From Aphis gossypii (Eukaryota > Arthropoda > Insecta > Hemiptera > Aphididae): a DNA stretch of 64,000 nucleotides. The stretch lies in assembly GCF_020184175.1 (NCBI RefSeq), contig NC_065530.1, forward strand, positions 30,295,260-30,359,259, in the 5' to 3' direction. The translations under genes and the position numbers were made by a program. Of this stretch, positions 1-14,272 are shown in pieces (position 1 is the stretch's first letter; every line of letters starts with the position of its first letter). The notes below the pieces were generated by a model. The model searched no databases. It had not been told where the DNA came from and saw only the letters and a program-made list of their open reading frames with translations.

Positions 1-1072
1 ATACGATTATATAATAGGTATAAACAGTTATTTTTTATTTGGTATGACCACTAAAATTTACGAAAAATAAAAAAAATATATACAATTAATGTCTGATGGC
101 GAAAATGTGTTAGGTAGGTACTAACTGAGCGCACATATAACTAAAGTAGTTACCTAAAATCCAGTAACAATATTTCAAACACATAATATACGTATATGTG
201 TATTGTGTATCCTGCAGTATCTCGATGAACAAAAAAATCATGCTTACAAGTTACGATTGAACAACTCTAAACTCGGAGAGTTATAGTGAAAATACTGTAT
301 ATGAATAACTATAGGTATTTACCTCGATATACCTACTATATCTTGGTATACCTACACGGGCGTACGGTTTAGCCTACTTACGTATATACTCATATATTGA
401 ATGTAATATAGTGTGCAGTAAGAGTTTCGTAATGGGGTGAAAATATAACTCTGCTTTTGCGTCTGGAACACGTATTTGCGAGTATAGTTTGAAATGACTC
501 ACGCCAATCCGAGGCTGGTTTAAAAATTACACCACGGATAAAACTCGAGTTCTCTTTACATATAATGTATATATACGCATGTAAATATGTATATATGTGT
601 ATATAAAATATAGAAATAGAGAGCGAGAGAGTGAGTGAGAGAGAGAGGATGAGAAAAAGAGTGGGCGAGTATAGGAGGAAATCCTTTCATTTCGTCAAAC
701 ACGCCGTTCGTTCGCGTTTCCACGGTGGTTTTAAACGAATTTCCTCTCGCGCTGACGGCGGCGGTGGCGGCGGCGTGTTAAACCGCTGTTGACTGTGGAA
801 TTCAATTTCAAGACTGAAACCGTCATTGTCGGCACCGCCGCCGCAGTGAGTTTTACGAACTGCAATCGTTTCTTCGAAAAAATTATAAACAAGACATGCG
901 TTTTCGCATAGTTTCGTGAGGTATTTATAATACTATGTGCTATATTTCCGAAACGCGAGCACCAACGATATAATTTTAATATAAATCGTTTGTACACGCA
1001 CTGTCAATATTATCGTAAGGAGTCAAACTCGCGACAGCCTAAACCATCGGTGATCGGTTCTTCGCGGCATCC
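1..1072. other. Non-coding stretch with GA-rich patch
   Basis: AT-rich DNA without a convincing reading frame. A purine-rich GAGA-type patch lies at about 618-665 and is followed by a more CpG-rich segment (about 690-870). That arrangement resembles an insect promoter-proximal region, but no start site can be fixed from the sequence alone. Confidence 0.4.
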
Positions 1073-1246
1073 ATGTCAAATCCTCCTCCTGGAAATCGTA
1101 AGTCGCGAGTCGTGAGAGTGCAAAGTAACACTTCGAAACGTTTACCCCGAACGTCTACGTCTCCACATCCTTTGCCGGAACACAATATGCATGTGCTTTA
1201 CGTACTCGCTCCGAATCCCAACACTGCCGCTGCACGCGTGTTATAG
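1073..1246 (+). CDS. Short candidate ORF or first exon, unrecognised
   Basis: An ATG at 1073 opens a 57-codon frame (starting MSNPPPGN) that ends at a TAG at 1244-1246. After the eighth codon there is a GTAAGT, a near-perfect splice donor, so the coding part could be only a tiny first exon (1073 to about 1097) with the rest intronic. The residues are basic, with Ser, Pro and Arg, and match no family I know. It sits just downstream of a GA-rich and CpG-rich patch, which fits a promoter-proximal position. Chance remains a real alternative. Confidence 0.2.
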   Translation: MSNPPPGNRKSRVVRVQSNTSKRLPRTSTSPHPLPEHNMHVLYVLAPNPNTAAARVL

Positions 1247-3569
1247 TATTTTCTGGAATGCGCCACAACGAAATGCACGAGGCGTATACGATTCATACAG
1301 TCGTGGAATCCTCAGATTATAATATTTTAATAGTAAACGCACTATTGTACTAGCATAATAAAATATTATGTGTTATACGCGTGTACTCCACCGCAGCAGA
1401 ATAATATGCACGCCAACAGTATCCATCACATACCTACGACTGCTGTACAGCAGTTTACGAGACGACGTTTTTATTACGGCCCCAACAATAGCACGCTATA
1501 TACATAATATAATAATAATATAATATCTTATATTATATCTAATTCCGTGTGTAAATGTACAGAATCTCTATATATCCGTGGGTACTCATATCCCGTATAA
1601 TGTGTAATATTATAATATAATAATATATGAGCACAGAGATCTAAATAATATTATACGTTCTTTATGCGGTGCAGTCTGCAGTATTTATAAGTATTTACGA
1701 CGTATCAGCTCGTATACCTATATAATATTATAATATTATCGCGACACACCACACGTCGTATCGGTTTTTCATAACGTTTTTATGCCAAATCAAATGTTCT
1801 CCTCCGCTCCGCCACGATGGACTTCTTCGACGCACACGAACACACGTCTCATTATTTCACGTTTTCTCCCATTATCCCGCTCGCGCAGCAGCAGCTGCCG
1901 TTTGTCTCTTGGTCGTCATCTTTGGTTGTGCGCGCGCACATTTTTTTATTTCATTATCATCCCGCGTATACACCTATTATATTATTATGTATAGTCGTTA
2001 TTATTTCGGTTCACATTTGATTATTAACGCCACGGGCGCGGGCAACAATAAGCGTCGTTGTCGTCGTCGTCGTCGTCGTCGTCGATGTACAGGGTGTACG
2101 TGTATCCGCAGTCGACATACCTGACGTACTTAACGCGATGATGATAATAATAATATGTATTCACCGGTAACACAGTAATAGGTACCTACAGTGGATGCAG
2201 CGCGGTAGCAGTCGCCTAACATTCGAATGGGAAACGCCGAGGCTTATTATTATTATATACGTTTATTAATATTTTATTATTATCATCGTTGTCATTATTA
2301 TTATTATTTTTTTTTTCAATCCACAGCTTCTCGTGTCCGCCTTGTGCGTGTGCGAGATGTGTCATTAAACCCGCGCGACCAGATATCGTCGCCATTGTCC
2401 GCGTCTTGTGCCGTGTCCGTTGTTGTTCGTCCGTCCATAATACAACACATATAATATTATACGTACGACGTTTTTCCACCTCGCCTCGTCGACGCTACCG
2501 ACGATTTTCCGACACGCTGCGCCACTCTAATAAGTACCTACCTATAATAATAATAACAATAATAATAATGACTGCAATAATACGCGTGCACGAAAATAAT
2601 ATAATATTTTGTCACATACAGAGCAATGTTATTAACATCGGTGTCGTATATTTAGCCAAACTATGACGTAGCGTGTACGTGACGCGCGTGTTAGTGCGAC
2701 TTTACGAGGCGTATATTATATTATATATATAGGTACACATTTGTATTAACTTCGCACAGATTTAATTAGGCGCTGTCATCTGCGCGCGAGGCCAACGCAC
2801 CGCGAAATCAACCGATTGTAAGACTTATGTCACATGATAATACATAATAATTATCGTTGTATTATTGTACGCATTCGACGAACGGTAATATTGTTATCAA
2901 AAAATAAAAAATAAAAAGCGTTTTAATTCGTTAGACAATTTCGTACTTTGTGTTCTCGTGGGTATCCGCCAACGAGCTACGACCCGAACGGTGCTCGTGT
3001 GTCGGACGCATTATCGGACGTACGACATCTATTCTCCACATCTCACCGGTCACTTTTTATTTATGGAGGCGACGTTTCTCGTTCGGAAACTTGTGGTAAC
3101 AATAAGCTCGGACAGCGTCGGCGATAATAACGCGCGGCACATATAATATTGCACCTTATACCGCCGTCCACCGCGGTACACGCGATAAACCGGTCGTCGA
3201 CTTATTATTATACGGTCGTACGTTTTTTTTTTTTTAGTGTAACAAGTGACAACGCACAATTAAACCGCAGCACTGTTGATAAATAAATTATTTTTAATTA
3301 ATTTTTAAGCTGTACCGACGACAACGTCGTTATTACAGGGTACACGAGTGTACAACTATAAAAAACAAAGCAGCTATAGGTACCAGATAATGCTGCCATG
3401 TGGCTGTTACAAGACTTACCGGACCACACGATGCGTTTAACTATTGCTAAAATGTAAAGTATATCGCGGATACACAAAAACGTTTAACATATTTAGTAAA
3501 TGTGTATATACCTGTACTCTATGGAGCCGGAGCGTATTCCATTATGAACAAAATATTATGATGTATGTT
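1247..3569. other. Gene-free AT-rich DNA with CpG-rich patches
   Basis: Alternating AATATT-type runs and CpG-rich patches (about 1780-2120 and 2330-2520). Several overlapping ORFs of 60-125 codons occur on both strands, but they run through simple repeats and show no domain or splice structure. I see no supportable gene here. Confidence 0.5.
2053..2084. repeat. (GTC)n trinucleotide microsatellite
   Basis: About ten copies of a GTC/CGT unit in a CpG-rich patch. Confidence 0.9.
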
Positions 3570-3935
3570 ATGAACAAACTCGTACCTATGTTAAAGCACA
3601 GAAGGTGAATGTGTGCGAGGCGACTAGAGAGTCTATAGAGGATAGAATAATTTTTTATAGAGGTAGTGGCACAAGTTTTAGACAAAATAAGGGATAAATG
3701 GTTGAGATGGTCATGTCACGAGAAGAGGTGACGCGGAGGTAGTGACAGCAGATATGGAAATAAATGTAAAAAATAATAGAGAGAGAGAAAGGAGTAAAAC
3801 AGAGAGTAACAAAAAAATAGTTAAAGTGAGTAAAGAAGAGATAGACGATAGAGCCCTAGCTATGGATGAGCAGTACAAAGGTGGTGGACCCCATATAGAT
3901 GGAATCGAAAGATGAAGAAAAATAAGAAGACCTGT
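3570..3935 (+). mobile_element. Decayed 3' end of a non-LTR retrotransposon
   Basis: Read in shifting frames, this block gives words typical of the carboxyl end of insect RTE/jockey-type reverse transcriptase ORFs. These include a DKWLRW-S-CHEKR stretch (families usually have LRWFGHVxRR) near 3690-3725, and a basic tail reading about RWNRKMKKNKKTC near 3895-3935. Stops and frameshifts break the frame repeatedly, so it is a dead fragment. The base composition is purine-rich and unlike its AT-rich neighbours. Family assignment is from motif memory only. No target-site duplication was seen. Confidence 0.45.
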
Positions 3936-6440
3936 TACATTGTGCGTACTTACTTATTGCATCAACTGTGACCGCTGTTCAGTATTTGACCAAACATTTT
4001 GTAAATGTGCGTGTTATTGAATAAAGTACTAGTAACAACATAGATTTTTATAACGATGATAACAAAAATAACTGGTCACAGGAGTTTTATCTTCAGACAT
4101 AATTAAAAAATAAATATATTCCACCAATTTTTGTAATCAATTATTTATTGCTGATGCCATACGTAGAAGATCAACTTGAGTTATAATTAAATGTTTATTT
4201 ATATTCGGATAAGGATGATTCAGTAAGAAAAATAGCCGCCTGTTTAACGAAACCATTTAACTTGGTATCTTGTATTTTAATAAATACATTTCAACGTATT
4301 TTGTGGACATATTATGTGGGGAAATATTAGGTATATTAAATTAAACTGACTATCACAGCGATAATAAATTAATAACTTAACTTTTTCGTAGAATATGTTA
4401 TTATGAATACCATAATCTATTAAAAAACAAGACGTCTTTTTCGGTATTTTATCAAAACAAAATGTGATGTTTTGATGTTAGCGATGTGGACGTTTTTCGT
4501 TTTATTGATAATAATTGCATAATTAGATATTTGTTAAAAGAATTCGCCTATAAAAGATTTGACAACTAACGACTGCCAGTACAAAATATCGTTGAGTGTA
4601 TTGCTTTTTCGAGTGTTCTATTAATTAATAATTGTGAATGATTTATTGACCAACTACGCATAATATTATAAAAAGTCACCACAATATTTTTTTGAGGACA
4701 TATTAAAAATAATATTATCACAATGCAATATCAAATAAAATAACATTGACTTGATTAACAAATATTTGAAAAAAAAAAAACTTTTATAGGTAAAATTAAC
4801 AACAAATGCATAAACATAATATAGGTACTTCATACATGTAAATGACTAAATTAACATATTTTTCGGCCTGTACATCATCAGTTCAACAACAACTTTCTCT
4901 ATGCATATTTTTATTTTTACTATTATTCATTTATTCGTTATGCGACCAATACATAATATTTTAATATATAAAAAAGTGTGTATAATATGTGTTTGTGTGT
5001 TGTCTTTATATTAATGAGTATTGAATACACTGTAGGTGGCAGTTAATAACATGAAATAGGTAATAGAACAAAAAACATAATATTAATAAGAAAATAATAA
5101 ATTTGTCGAATATATTAAGTACATTAGATTTATTTTTTAGTTAATATTTTGCAAAGCATATTTTAAAATTCTATTACGTATACCTATAGGTGGGTTTCAA
5201 GTTTCAACTATTAGTTTGATAATTATTAATTACATTTTTCCAAGGATCTTGCGTGTTACAAATTGCACTAGTCATTAATCATTATGTTTATCAAAATAGT
5301 ATTATTTAGAAATTCTCTTAGCAAAGTGTAACTATATGTATTTGGTATTATAAATATTAAATACAGTCGAATTAAATAGGCATTATCGATAAAAGTTACT
5401 TAATGTTGAAAGTTAAAAATTGAATTAATTGAATATAATGTCTATAATAGCTAGTAGACATACGTATTTAAGTGTAACTATAGTAACTACGCAAGAAACT
5501 AAGAAACTAAAAAACCGGTTCATTCGTTGATAATTAATTCAACTAGAAAAATTAAATAATTAATAATAAATAATTGATTTTTATTTTTTAAATTTTAGAC
5601 TTTAAGCCATAGACGATGAATAATTTCTACACAACTATTGCACGAGCAATTATGCATAAAATTAAATAATACATATTTATTTTATTTTTAATGTATTCTA
5701 TGTTTATTATAATCTGTTTGGTTGAATTATGAGATTTGCTCTCGGTAATTATAATTATTACTATTATTATTAATTACTATCATTATTATTAGTTAAATTA
5801 TTTTAATCGTCAAAACTTGAATAGTACATTAATACGTCGAACGGTTTAAGGTCACAACAGTAAATCAAAAATGATCCATTAATTATAGTGTGCGAAGGAT
5901 GTATGTATAATATTAAAAGCATTACTACATTTATTAATTTTAAAATGATATTTGAAGGACATAATAATATTATTAAGTTTGGCGAGTCTAAATATCATTT
6001 TTTACTTAAGTATATACATTTTAAACGCGCCTGATTATTAAATCACGTTTACTCGTGTAATAATAATAATAATATAATAACAGGTATATGTCGTCGTGTT
6101 GAAAATGCGTTTTTGAACACGAGCTCATAACGATATTTACTCGGCGAATATGATAGTGTAGCCGGCATCCGGGAAAACGTCATGTGTGTGTGTCAGTATA
6201 CGCGCACCTACAATTTACAGTTTATTGCGTAATGCTCGCAAACGAATACAATAAAATATCTACCTATTGGTTTTATATTATTAATTATTATTATCATTGC
6301 CGGAATGGGTCCGACATTGTTCTAAAGCGTGATTTTTGTGATTAAAAAATATCTACTTTCTATTCGTCAACCAAGTTTGACACACGCACGCACTCACGCA
6401 CGTGTGTGTAAACATATTATACAACAATAATAATTATAAT
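3936..6440. other. AT-rich DNA, nothing recognised
   Basis: Long AT-rich stretch with no ORF above noise, no microsatellite of note and no splice-bordered coding island that I could find. Confidence 0.5.
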
Positions 6441-7300
6441 AATAATATATAATGTCATTCGAGGCGTACACGGCGCACAGCCACTGCATGAAAAATACGT
6501 CGCGTGCGACCAGGGGGTTATGGCCCGTTTGGGGGGATGGGGTTGGTGGTAATTTCTGGGGATCTGGCGAGCCTATTTATAATCAAAGGACGGAAAAGGG
6601 TGGTGGCCGCGTTAAATTCGAAAGGACATTTTTTCGGTTCCGATCTTTGTTAGAACGAGCGCACGCTGGTTTTTTTCTTAGGTTTTTTGCGTTATATATA
6701 TATAATATACTCTGTATTATTAATGCCCGGGCACGTTGCCATGACGACCGTGTCTCCAGCGAAAATGAGAGGAAAAAATTTGCGTTTCCTCCCCACGTCA
6801 TTTCCATTCCACACCACCGGCACTGCCGCCTACATCCCGCCCGCCTTCCTGCCCGCGCACTGCCCTTCACGCCCTCTCGTCATTTCACTCTCTCACTCGT
6901 TTCTTCTCACCCACCATCGCGTCGTAGTTTGCCGCGCCGTTATATATAATATTATAATGGAACTTTGATAAATAAGAGATGCAAGGCCGGAGGGTCGGTC
7001 GTGCGAGTCGGCCTTGGTGAGGGGTAGGAAACGTCTAGTAAGTGGGGTGTGGGTCGGGCAAGTGGAGGCGAACTTTTGATAAATAAAAACTTGGAAAGTT
7101 TCTCACACAGAATATAATGCGGTCCGGCCGGGGCTCGAGACCTGTTAAAAAATACACGCGCTGTGGCGGCACGGGGATGGGATGACTGGGCGCGGGTGAG
7201 ATGAAAACCCCAAGGGGGGGATACCCGAACTCGTATTGATTTTTACATTAGCTTTTTAGCTTAGCCTCATACCGTTTATTAAATTACCCCGGGGCTCTGC
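6441..7300. promoter_or_regulatory. CpG-rich island, candidate regulatory region
   Basis: A GC- and CpG-rich block in otherwise AT-rich DNA. It contains ATCAAAG at 6582-6588, CTTTGAT at 6963-6969 and a near-repeat ACTTTTGATAAATAA at about 7072-7086 (first copy ACTTTGATAAATAA, 6962-6975). The ATCAAAG core is the known TCF/LEF HMG-box recognition word. Long overlapping ORFs exist on both strands (165 codons +, 95 codons -), as expected in GC-rich DNA, and do not look like protein. A regulatory role is inference. Confidence 0.3.
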
Positions 7301-10300
7301 AAGCGATGGACCTTCAACCCTCTTCTCTACGAAATTACGTCATTTAAAAAAATATATGTGTAGCATATACACACACATTATGAAAAAAAAAAAGTAATAA
7401 TTTTTTTCCCTGAGATGGAAAAAATAAAAGCGTTTTTCTTATGCACTCGTATGCCAACGTACTCATATATATATATATATATTATAATATTATACGCTTA
7501 TAAAATAGATATAGAAGTGCGCGTACAATCAGAAAAATATTTATACAACGTAACCGTAGGTAACAGGACAGCATATTATAATACTATGTATTCTCCAGTT
7601 CATCGTTTCCAAACGATATTATAGTATTACCATAATAATGTACTGTACCGTTGTCCACAGAGTTATTATCATTTTTATTGATAGATACAACTACTACAGC
7701 AATAGCCATTAGTCGTATATAATTGAGTTGAAAAACGTATTATTTTATGAAGCACACTAATGTTATGTGACGTATATGTACAGAAAACCGAAGTCAATAT
7801 ACAAGGCTGATCGTAATGATATCAATTTCGAATGAACTATTGTTGATTTCTTTCACGTTTAGTGTTCGCTGTACGATTTATCAAGATTTAAAATTATTTA
7901 TATACGCCATAAATTATAATTATATAACATATTATAATATATTGCTGACGTTAAATTCGAATTTTTGCCAATCGTACGTCGAGGTTCAGTTTAATTAATA
8001 GATGGTTAATTTATTTTTCAATTATCTCGTGCCTGATATTCATAAAAATTAGAAGTATCGGATTTGAACTTGAATAAAGATTTACATGAATTTAAATTTA
8101 AAAATCCGTGCAATTCACTTGTAAACAATTTGTAAATAACGGATATTTATTTTGCGTATATAAACTATTTATTAAACCAACTATTACAATATTATTTAAT
8201 ATAATATTAAAAAAAAAGCAAACGCTTCTGGTTCAAAATAAATAACTGTTAACCGATCATCGCTATGTAAAAACTAGAAACTAGGTATTGGAATACACTA
8301 AATGAAATTGAAAACAAAATTCTACTTGTAATAATAATAAACAACGTATATAATAATTCATAGACTCGCTTGAGTAATTTCACGTATATCCGTGAATTAA
8401 ATAACTCGTGAAATAGAGACCTCTAATAAAAATTATATTATAACTCTTTTTGCGTAAATGTCCAAGTTTATATGCAATAGTTTGGCGTTCATGCACAATT
8501 TACACGCGCATCTAATATTATAAGACTCAAACTAATTTAAAATCTAAGTTATTTCGAATATTTATTTTTATTTTTTATCCTAAATATTATTTATATCTTC
8601 CATAATCAAAACAATATTTTAAAGTGACGAGTTATTAATATTATACGTGTAATATAATTTTATGTTTTTAAATTCATGCCAAAAATATTCATTTTTTAAG
8701 AAGTCAATATTAGATATTTAGATTTCGTAAATTAAATTAAATAACCATTACGCAATAGCTTAATGCGAATGTATACAAATTGTTTAAACGATGCGCCCAA
8801 CTTCCAAATTAACTTGACGCTCATCATCGGTACATGATAATACACAAATAATATAAAATCAACACATAATAGGTAATAATTATCATATACTCGCGTCGAC
8901 ATTGTATATTATGTGCACTACTCGACGTATACTTCAGCTAGCTGATGTACTTAAAATACTTTAAATTACTTATATAATAATATATTAAAATGTGACTTCA
9001 TACTTTCTTAGTTCTTAGACTCGGACGATAAACACTTATACGAGAAATAACACCAACTTATTGTACCTACTTATAAACATACTCGCCACAGGTTTCAAAT
9101 GCTTGATGGTTTTTTATTCAAATATTTAATAAGCAGCGTCGTGTCCTCATCCCAACACATGTGACTGTTCGGAAAAGCAGTTCACGCTGCATTCGATCAA
9201 CACTTCTATATACGTCGGATCTCTTCGATATAAATCCCCCACGCGTACTTATATGGCTATATAGGATTTATATATATAACGAATACCACATATATATTCT
9301 ATTCTATTATTGTCCGTTTGATTTTAACTACGGTTGATCGATTGTTCGTTTATTATTACTACTACAACTAACCCGTGGAAGGCAACTATTTATTTTATTC
9401 GCTGCGTATTTATTTATATACATGTATATATATATATTCAGTTCACTTCTTCTGCAGGAAATCGTTATTATATTACGAAACATAATATATCATCTTTCGT
9501 GTGCACTGTAGGCATGTTGTTTGAACAATGCGTTTCACGAAAACGCATAAGCATCGTGAACTCTTATCCTGATTTTCTATTATATCAATATATATGATGT
9601 ATTTTTTTTTATTAATTTAAGTCCAATCACAACTAATGTATCGAAACCACGTGTGGATAAAATTATTATATATCATTATTATTTCTTTTTTTTTTATGGT
9701 ATCAATAATAGATCGAATAAATTTCAGTTAATGGCCGTCATAGAATCGTTTTGTATAATATATATCTACATACTGCAGTCGTACAGGTAGCTAAAACAAA
9801 CGTACAGTCGTTATTATAAACGTACAACTGACTGACAGCTGTTGGTACTTAATAGATTAATTTTAGATATTCAGAGCGGAGCGTGGGAGCTATTTAATGT
9901 AATATATTATTGTATATGCCATTAAATGCGAGGGAGGGGTTCATTCAGTTCGATGTTTTAATGATGGAGTGACAGAATTACCGTACACCTATGGGCCATA
10001 ACCTCACTGTAAAAATTCGGAATCGACTAATGAACCTTCCCCACTGTACGCACTAATATATACATACATATTATATATATATATATATATACATATTATA
10101 TATATATATATAATACATATTATATATATATATATAATATGAGTGTTAGTATTCAATTTAAGTTTAAGTGTATAATAATTCGGTTAAAAGTAGTTTTTTA
10201 ACTTTGTAAAATGTGAATATATACTCGTCACATCAGACTGAATCAATTTAATTTTAAAAAAAAAGTTCAGTGTGAAGTTTTTGGACGTAGAAACTATAGA

Positions 10301-11299
10301 AAGTATAATATAGGTAGTCTCACATGGGGTTTTCAAATTTGTAAATAATATGATTAGACTTTCTTTCCTTCAAAAATCCATTTGATGTGATACATTTATA
10401 AATATATATACTAAATTTATATTTTCGAATTACCTTGGACTAATGTATTCAAAATTTAAGTATATAATATTATATATTCCATTCCTTGTTTAATAATTAT
10501 ACTACTGTATATTTACCGTATATAATATACTTAGCGTATCGTATAATATTTTTATATAAAATATTATATAATATGCAATTGTATAGTTTTGTAATTGTAT
10601 ATATATAAAATATTTTATATTATTTAAAGCTTATTTTAAATATATATGTCTACAAATAACATGGTTAAATCGTTAAATATTAAACGTATACTTATTTCTA
10701 TGCAGTGGTTATGGGCACTCATAGTTTAATATTAACATGATTATATATTTTTATTTCAAATTTTCTACCCAAATATTTTAATTTACATGCGGAATTATTA
10801 TAATAATTTCATATAATGCTTTTATAAATAAATAACCTATAATATACTTCTTGTCAATTACCAATATAATTATCTTATATACATTTATCGAACGTGTCCG
10901 TATTATCTGTACATTCCATTTATTGCAAATCTTCACATTTCCACTATAATATTTATTGATCGTTTATATAATCTTCGAATTCGGTTTTTATATTTTGCTG
11001 ATCATCGCAGTGAATAATATTATATACCTAGCCATCTTAACCGTGTGACTTGTTTTATTCCTCCGTGTCGTTCAATAGACCAAAATACAATAGTGAATAG
11101 AACGTAAAGCTCGACTATGGCTCTAGTATACTAACACTTAGATGGTGATAATTTAATGCGAGACAATACAATATTAGGTATTTTATAAAAAATAAAATTA
11201 CGAGTTTCGAAAACATTTTATAAAAGAGTGGTTATAACCGGCTGAGTTTTAATAGTCACCGTGGAAGATTTATATTAATTGACACATTAAACATTACAA
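7301..11299. other. AT-rich DNA, nothing recognised
   Basis: No supportable gene. It contains short ORFs dominated by Ile, Tyr and Asn (composition artefacts) and a TA-rich repeat block listed separately. Confidence 0.5.
10055..10140. repeat. TA-rich tandem repeat
   Basis: About three copies of an ACATATTATATATA-type unit, each extended by runs of TA. Confidence 0.85.
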
Positions 11300-11381
11300 A
11301 TGTTATGTGCATCGCGATTTTGGGCTTCGCCGGAAGTCTTCTATTACTACCTCGGCATGTACACGTGGCCCAACTATTCAG
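11300..11381 (+). CDS. Candidate short exon, unrecognised
   Basis: The frame opens at ATG 11300 and gives 27 codons plus one base, including FWASPEVFYYYLGMY and then TWPNYS. It stops at a GTGACT donor-like site after 11381 (phase 1). The aromatic-rich, membrane-like residues look more protein-like than the surrounding noise. There is no AG acceptor between the in-frame stop at about 11288-11290 and the coding stretch, so it would have to be an initial exon. No neighbouring exon could be linked to it. Confidence 0.2.
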
Positions 11382-13080
11382 GTGACTGTTTCCAAATACA
11401 ATACTATTATGCACTCGGGAACCTGTTGTTAGGTATTTATTCAAAATACCGGTGCTGTAATTAAGCGCAACTACGACAATTTATTATAATAATTACTATT
11501 ATTAATTACATTAATTACATCGTGTTCGGTTCACTTTTGTTGCGGGACCCGGAATGACAGTCTCGCGAGCATCGCTGCGGTTTTCTCAAACAACTAGCAC
11601 GATACTATACATTGCAGTGAAATCTGGCGCCTTCGAAATGTTCTCAATGTTCATACAATTTAGTTGTTTCGTTAGGGTTAGGCGTGGAATATTTATAGAG
11701 TACAGTTACAAATAAGTTTATATAAACTGTACATTATTCGATATTAAAATATGTCTAAATTATGTTTCACTATCAGGAGAAGAAACTATTTGATATTATA
11801 ATAACTGTTTTAGTTTTAGTTATAAGAACACTTCTTTTAAAAATTTTCGATTTTTGTCTAAGGGATTCGTGAATGGTTTCTAACATTACTAGATTCTTCC
11901 TTTAGGTTTCAATTATGGGTTTTAACCGGGGTTTGAAAGCTTTTGGTACCGTTTACGGTTACAATGTTAAAAAAGGTATTTGTCGAAAAAAAATCGAGGT
12001 CTTAACCGCGGCTTTCAAAAAAACCGTTTTCGAGCCGTTATTACTGCGTTTATCGCTACATTATCGTATCTCAGGTGTCTCGACTATACATCATCATATC
12101 GATACTTCTACGGGATATAGCTATTTATCGTTGTATTTTGTATAATTTAAATAAACGTTTTTCGATTTTGTTCGAGATTCTACATGGCAATTACTATTCG
12201 GCGAATTTTGCTCTGAACATTCGATAGTATCGTGTACGTATCTCGATGTAACGACGATATGCGATCGATTGATCACTGTCAATCGTTTGTGTGACGCTTT
12301 TCGTTTGCCAGACCGTTTCTCCTCTTCCAATAATAATAATATTATAAACGATCGGACGGAAGACGTTGGTATTATACGTACGTATAGAAACTATAGCAGA
12401 TATATAGCTAGACGAATACCTATTTTACGAATTCAAAGAAGACGAATTCTCTCGATATAAAATAACGATAATAATACAAATTATTAAAACTGTACGTCAA
12501 AGTTGTTCTATTTAATTAACGATTATTTATATTGCCAAGGTAACCGGCTCGGCTCGATTATATTTGAATTATTCAGGTTGCCATGATACGACGTAGTTCT
12601 AGACGTACTTAATGTTTTATAACATGTCATATATAAATATACACATATATTGTATACAATATATACTGTATAATATCTCGCTTATATATATATAACGCAT
12701 TCGTGTTATATAATACATCAGTCGTTCTTATAATGATATATACGCGTAGGTATATATTATTTATATTGTTATAAACGAACGAATTACGACGATCAAGGCG
12801 AATAGAAGTCGAACTCGATCATCCGGGGGGCCACGGTTATAGCAATAAAAGGCCGAAAACCACTGAGACAGTTCTATAAATTATCATATTATATGATGTA
12901 TACTCTTTATAGTATAATTTTTTACACAATACTGTGTGTATATTTCGATATATAGGCGTATAAAAATAACGATCACGGCGAGCCGACGAAACCTGTAGTA
13001 GTTAGCCATAATATTAATATACATATATATATATATATATAGTATTGTGTCGCGCTCAAACCAAAACAGCGGTTTACGTG
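11382..13080. other. AT-rich DNA, nothing recognised
   Basis: Contains small ORFs on both strands (11915-12145 +, 12121-12330 -) without recognisable motifs, splice borders or biased codon use. A 53-codon ATG frame beginning near 11554 was also inspected and left uncalled. Confidence 0.45.
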
Positions 13081-13894
13081 ATTTCGTTCGAATTCCGATC
13101 GAGGCGAGTGACATATGAAACCCTCATCCACCGTCGGAGGGGCAATTTTCGAAATTTAACGACGACGACATAGCGTCGGCCGCGGCAACGAGTCCCGCCG
13201 TGCGCGCGATACGATTTCGTCTGTACGGACTAATAAAAATTTATCGTAATTTTTTACGATCGTACGAAAAATAAACTTATATACACGTATACGTCGCGCA
13301 CACGACGCGTATTGTACCTATACCTATGTATTATTATAATATTATCGTGAGTGCCGCCGCGGTAGTGTGCCGGAGGGGTGGTGGTGGTTACGCGGAATTC
13401 ACACTTTGCGCGCACAATGTACACGGTGATGCTGCTGCTGTACCTATACACATATTATACATGTACGCGTAATGCGTATACAGGTACGAAATCCGTGCGC
13501 ACCGTATACGGCGCGGTGCATTATACTCTTGCGTCGGATTTCCGCGGAGGGGACGGAAAAGGACGAGATGAAATATAAAAAATAACAAATCGTGATGTTG
13601 CGGTCATCCGCGCGCGGTGGTAATAATAACAATTATTATTATTATCATTACGGTCCGGGCCGGAGGATCGTCATTATAATATGTGAGCCGGTCGACGTCT
13701 CACACATACGGTCGCGAGCTCGCTCGCACTCGCACGCGCGTTTGTACACCGAAAAGTTTAAGAATAATAATAATAATTCTTCTCGGTTGGTCGGATGTCG
13801 TTATTAAAGACCGTATGTTTTTTGTCTCTGCCCGCGTGTTATATTATATGGCCGTCTCCGTTTGACGCGTTGTTGTTATTACGTATATTTAGTC

Positions 13895-13914
13895 CTCTCT
13901 CTCTCTCTCTCTCT
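13895..13914. repeat. (CT)n microsatellite
   Basis: About ten CT units in the CpG-rich island. Confidence 0.85.
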
Positions 13915-14194
13915 GGCCGTGTATGCGTGTGCGTGCGTGCGCGCGTACGTGGCCAATTATTATTTACGGGCGCAGGGAAAACGATAATGGAAAAATATTT
14001 GTGGTCGACATCGGTCGCGCACCAACAAATGATAATTAAACCCGGCCCGGTATATACGCTCCTCCGGTCGCCGGGCGACCACCGCGCCGCCGTTCGTTAT
14101 TCTCATCGCGAGCGCAGCCGTTCATTACACATTATATTATATTACAATAACTCGCGTGTGTGAATGTGTGTGAGTTTGTGTTTATGTGTGGGTG

Positions 14195-14195
<1 letters not shown>

Positions 14196-14271
<76 letters not shown>
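14196..14271. repeat. Long (GT)n microsatellite
   Basis: Roughly 38 uninterrupted GT units, the longest dinucleotide run in the window. It generates a spurious Cys-Val repeat ORF. Confidence 0.97.

Positions 14272-14272
<1 letters not shown>

Noticed and set aside
6452..6949. 165-codon plus-strand ORF, the longest in the window
   Set aside because: It lies in CpG-rich DNA, overlaps a 95-codon minus ORF, has no recognisable motif, and its composition changes along its length with the base composition of the DNA.
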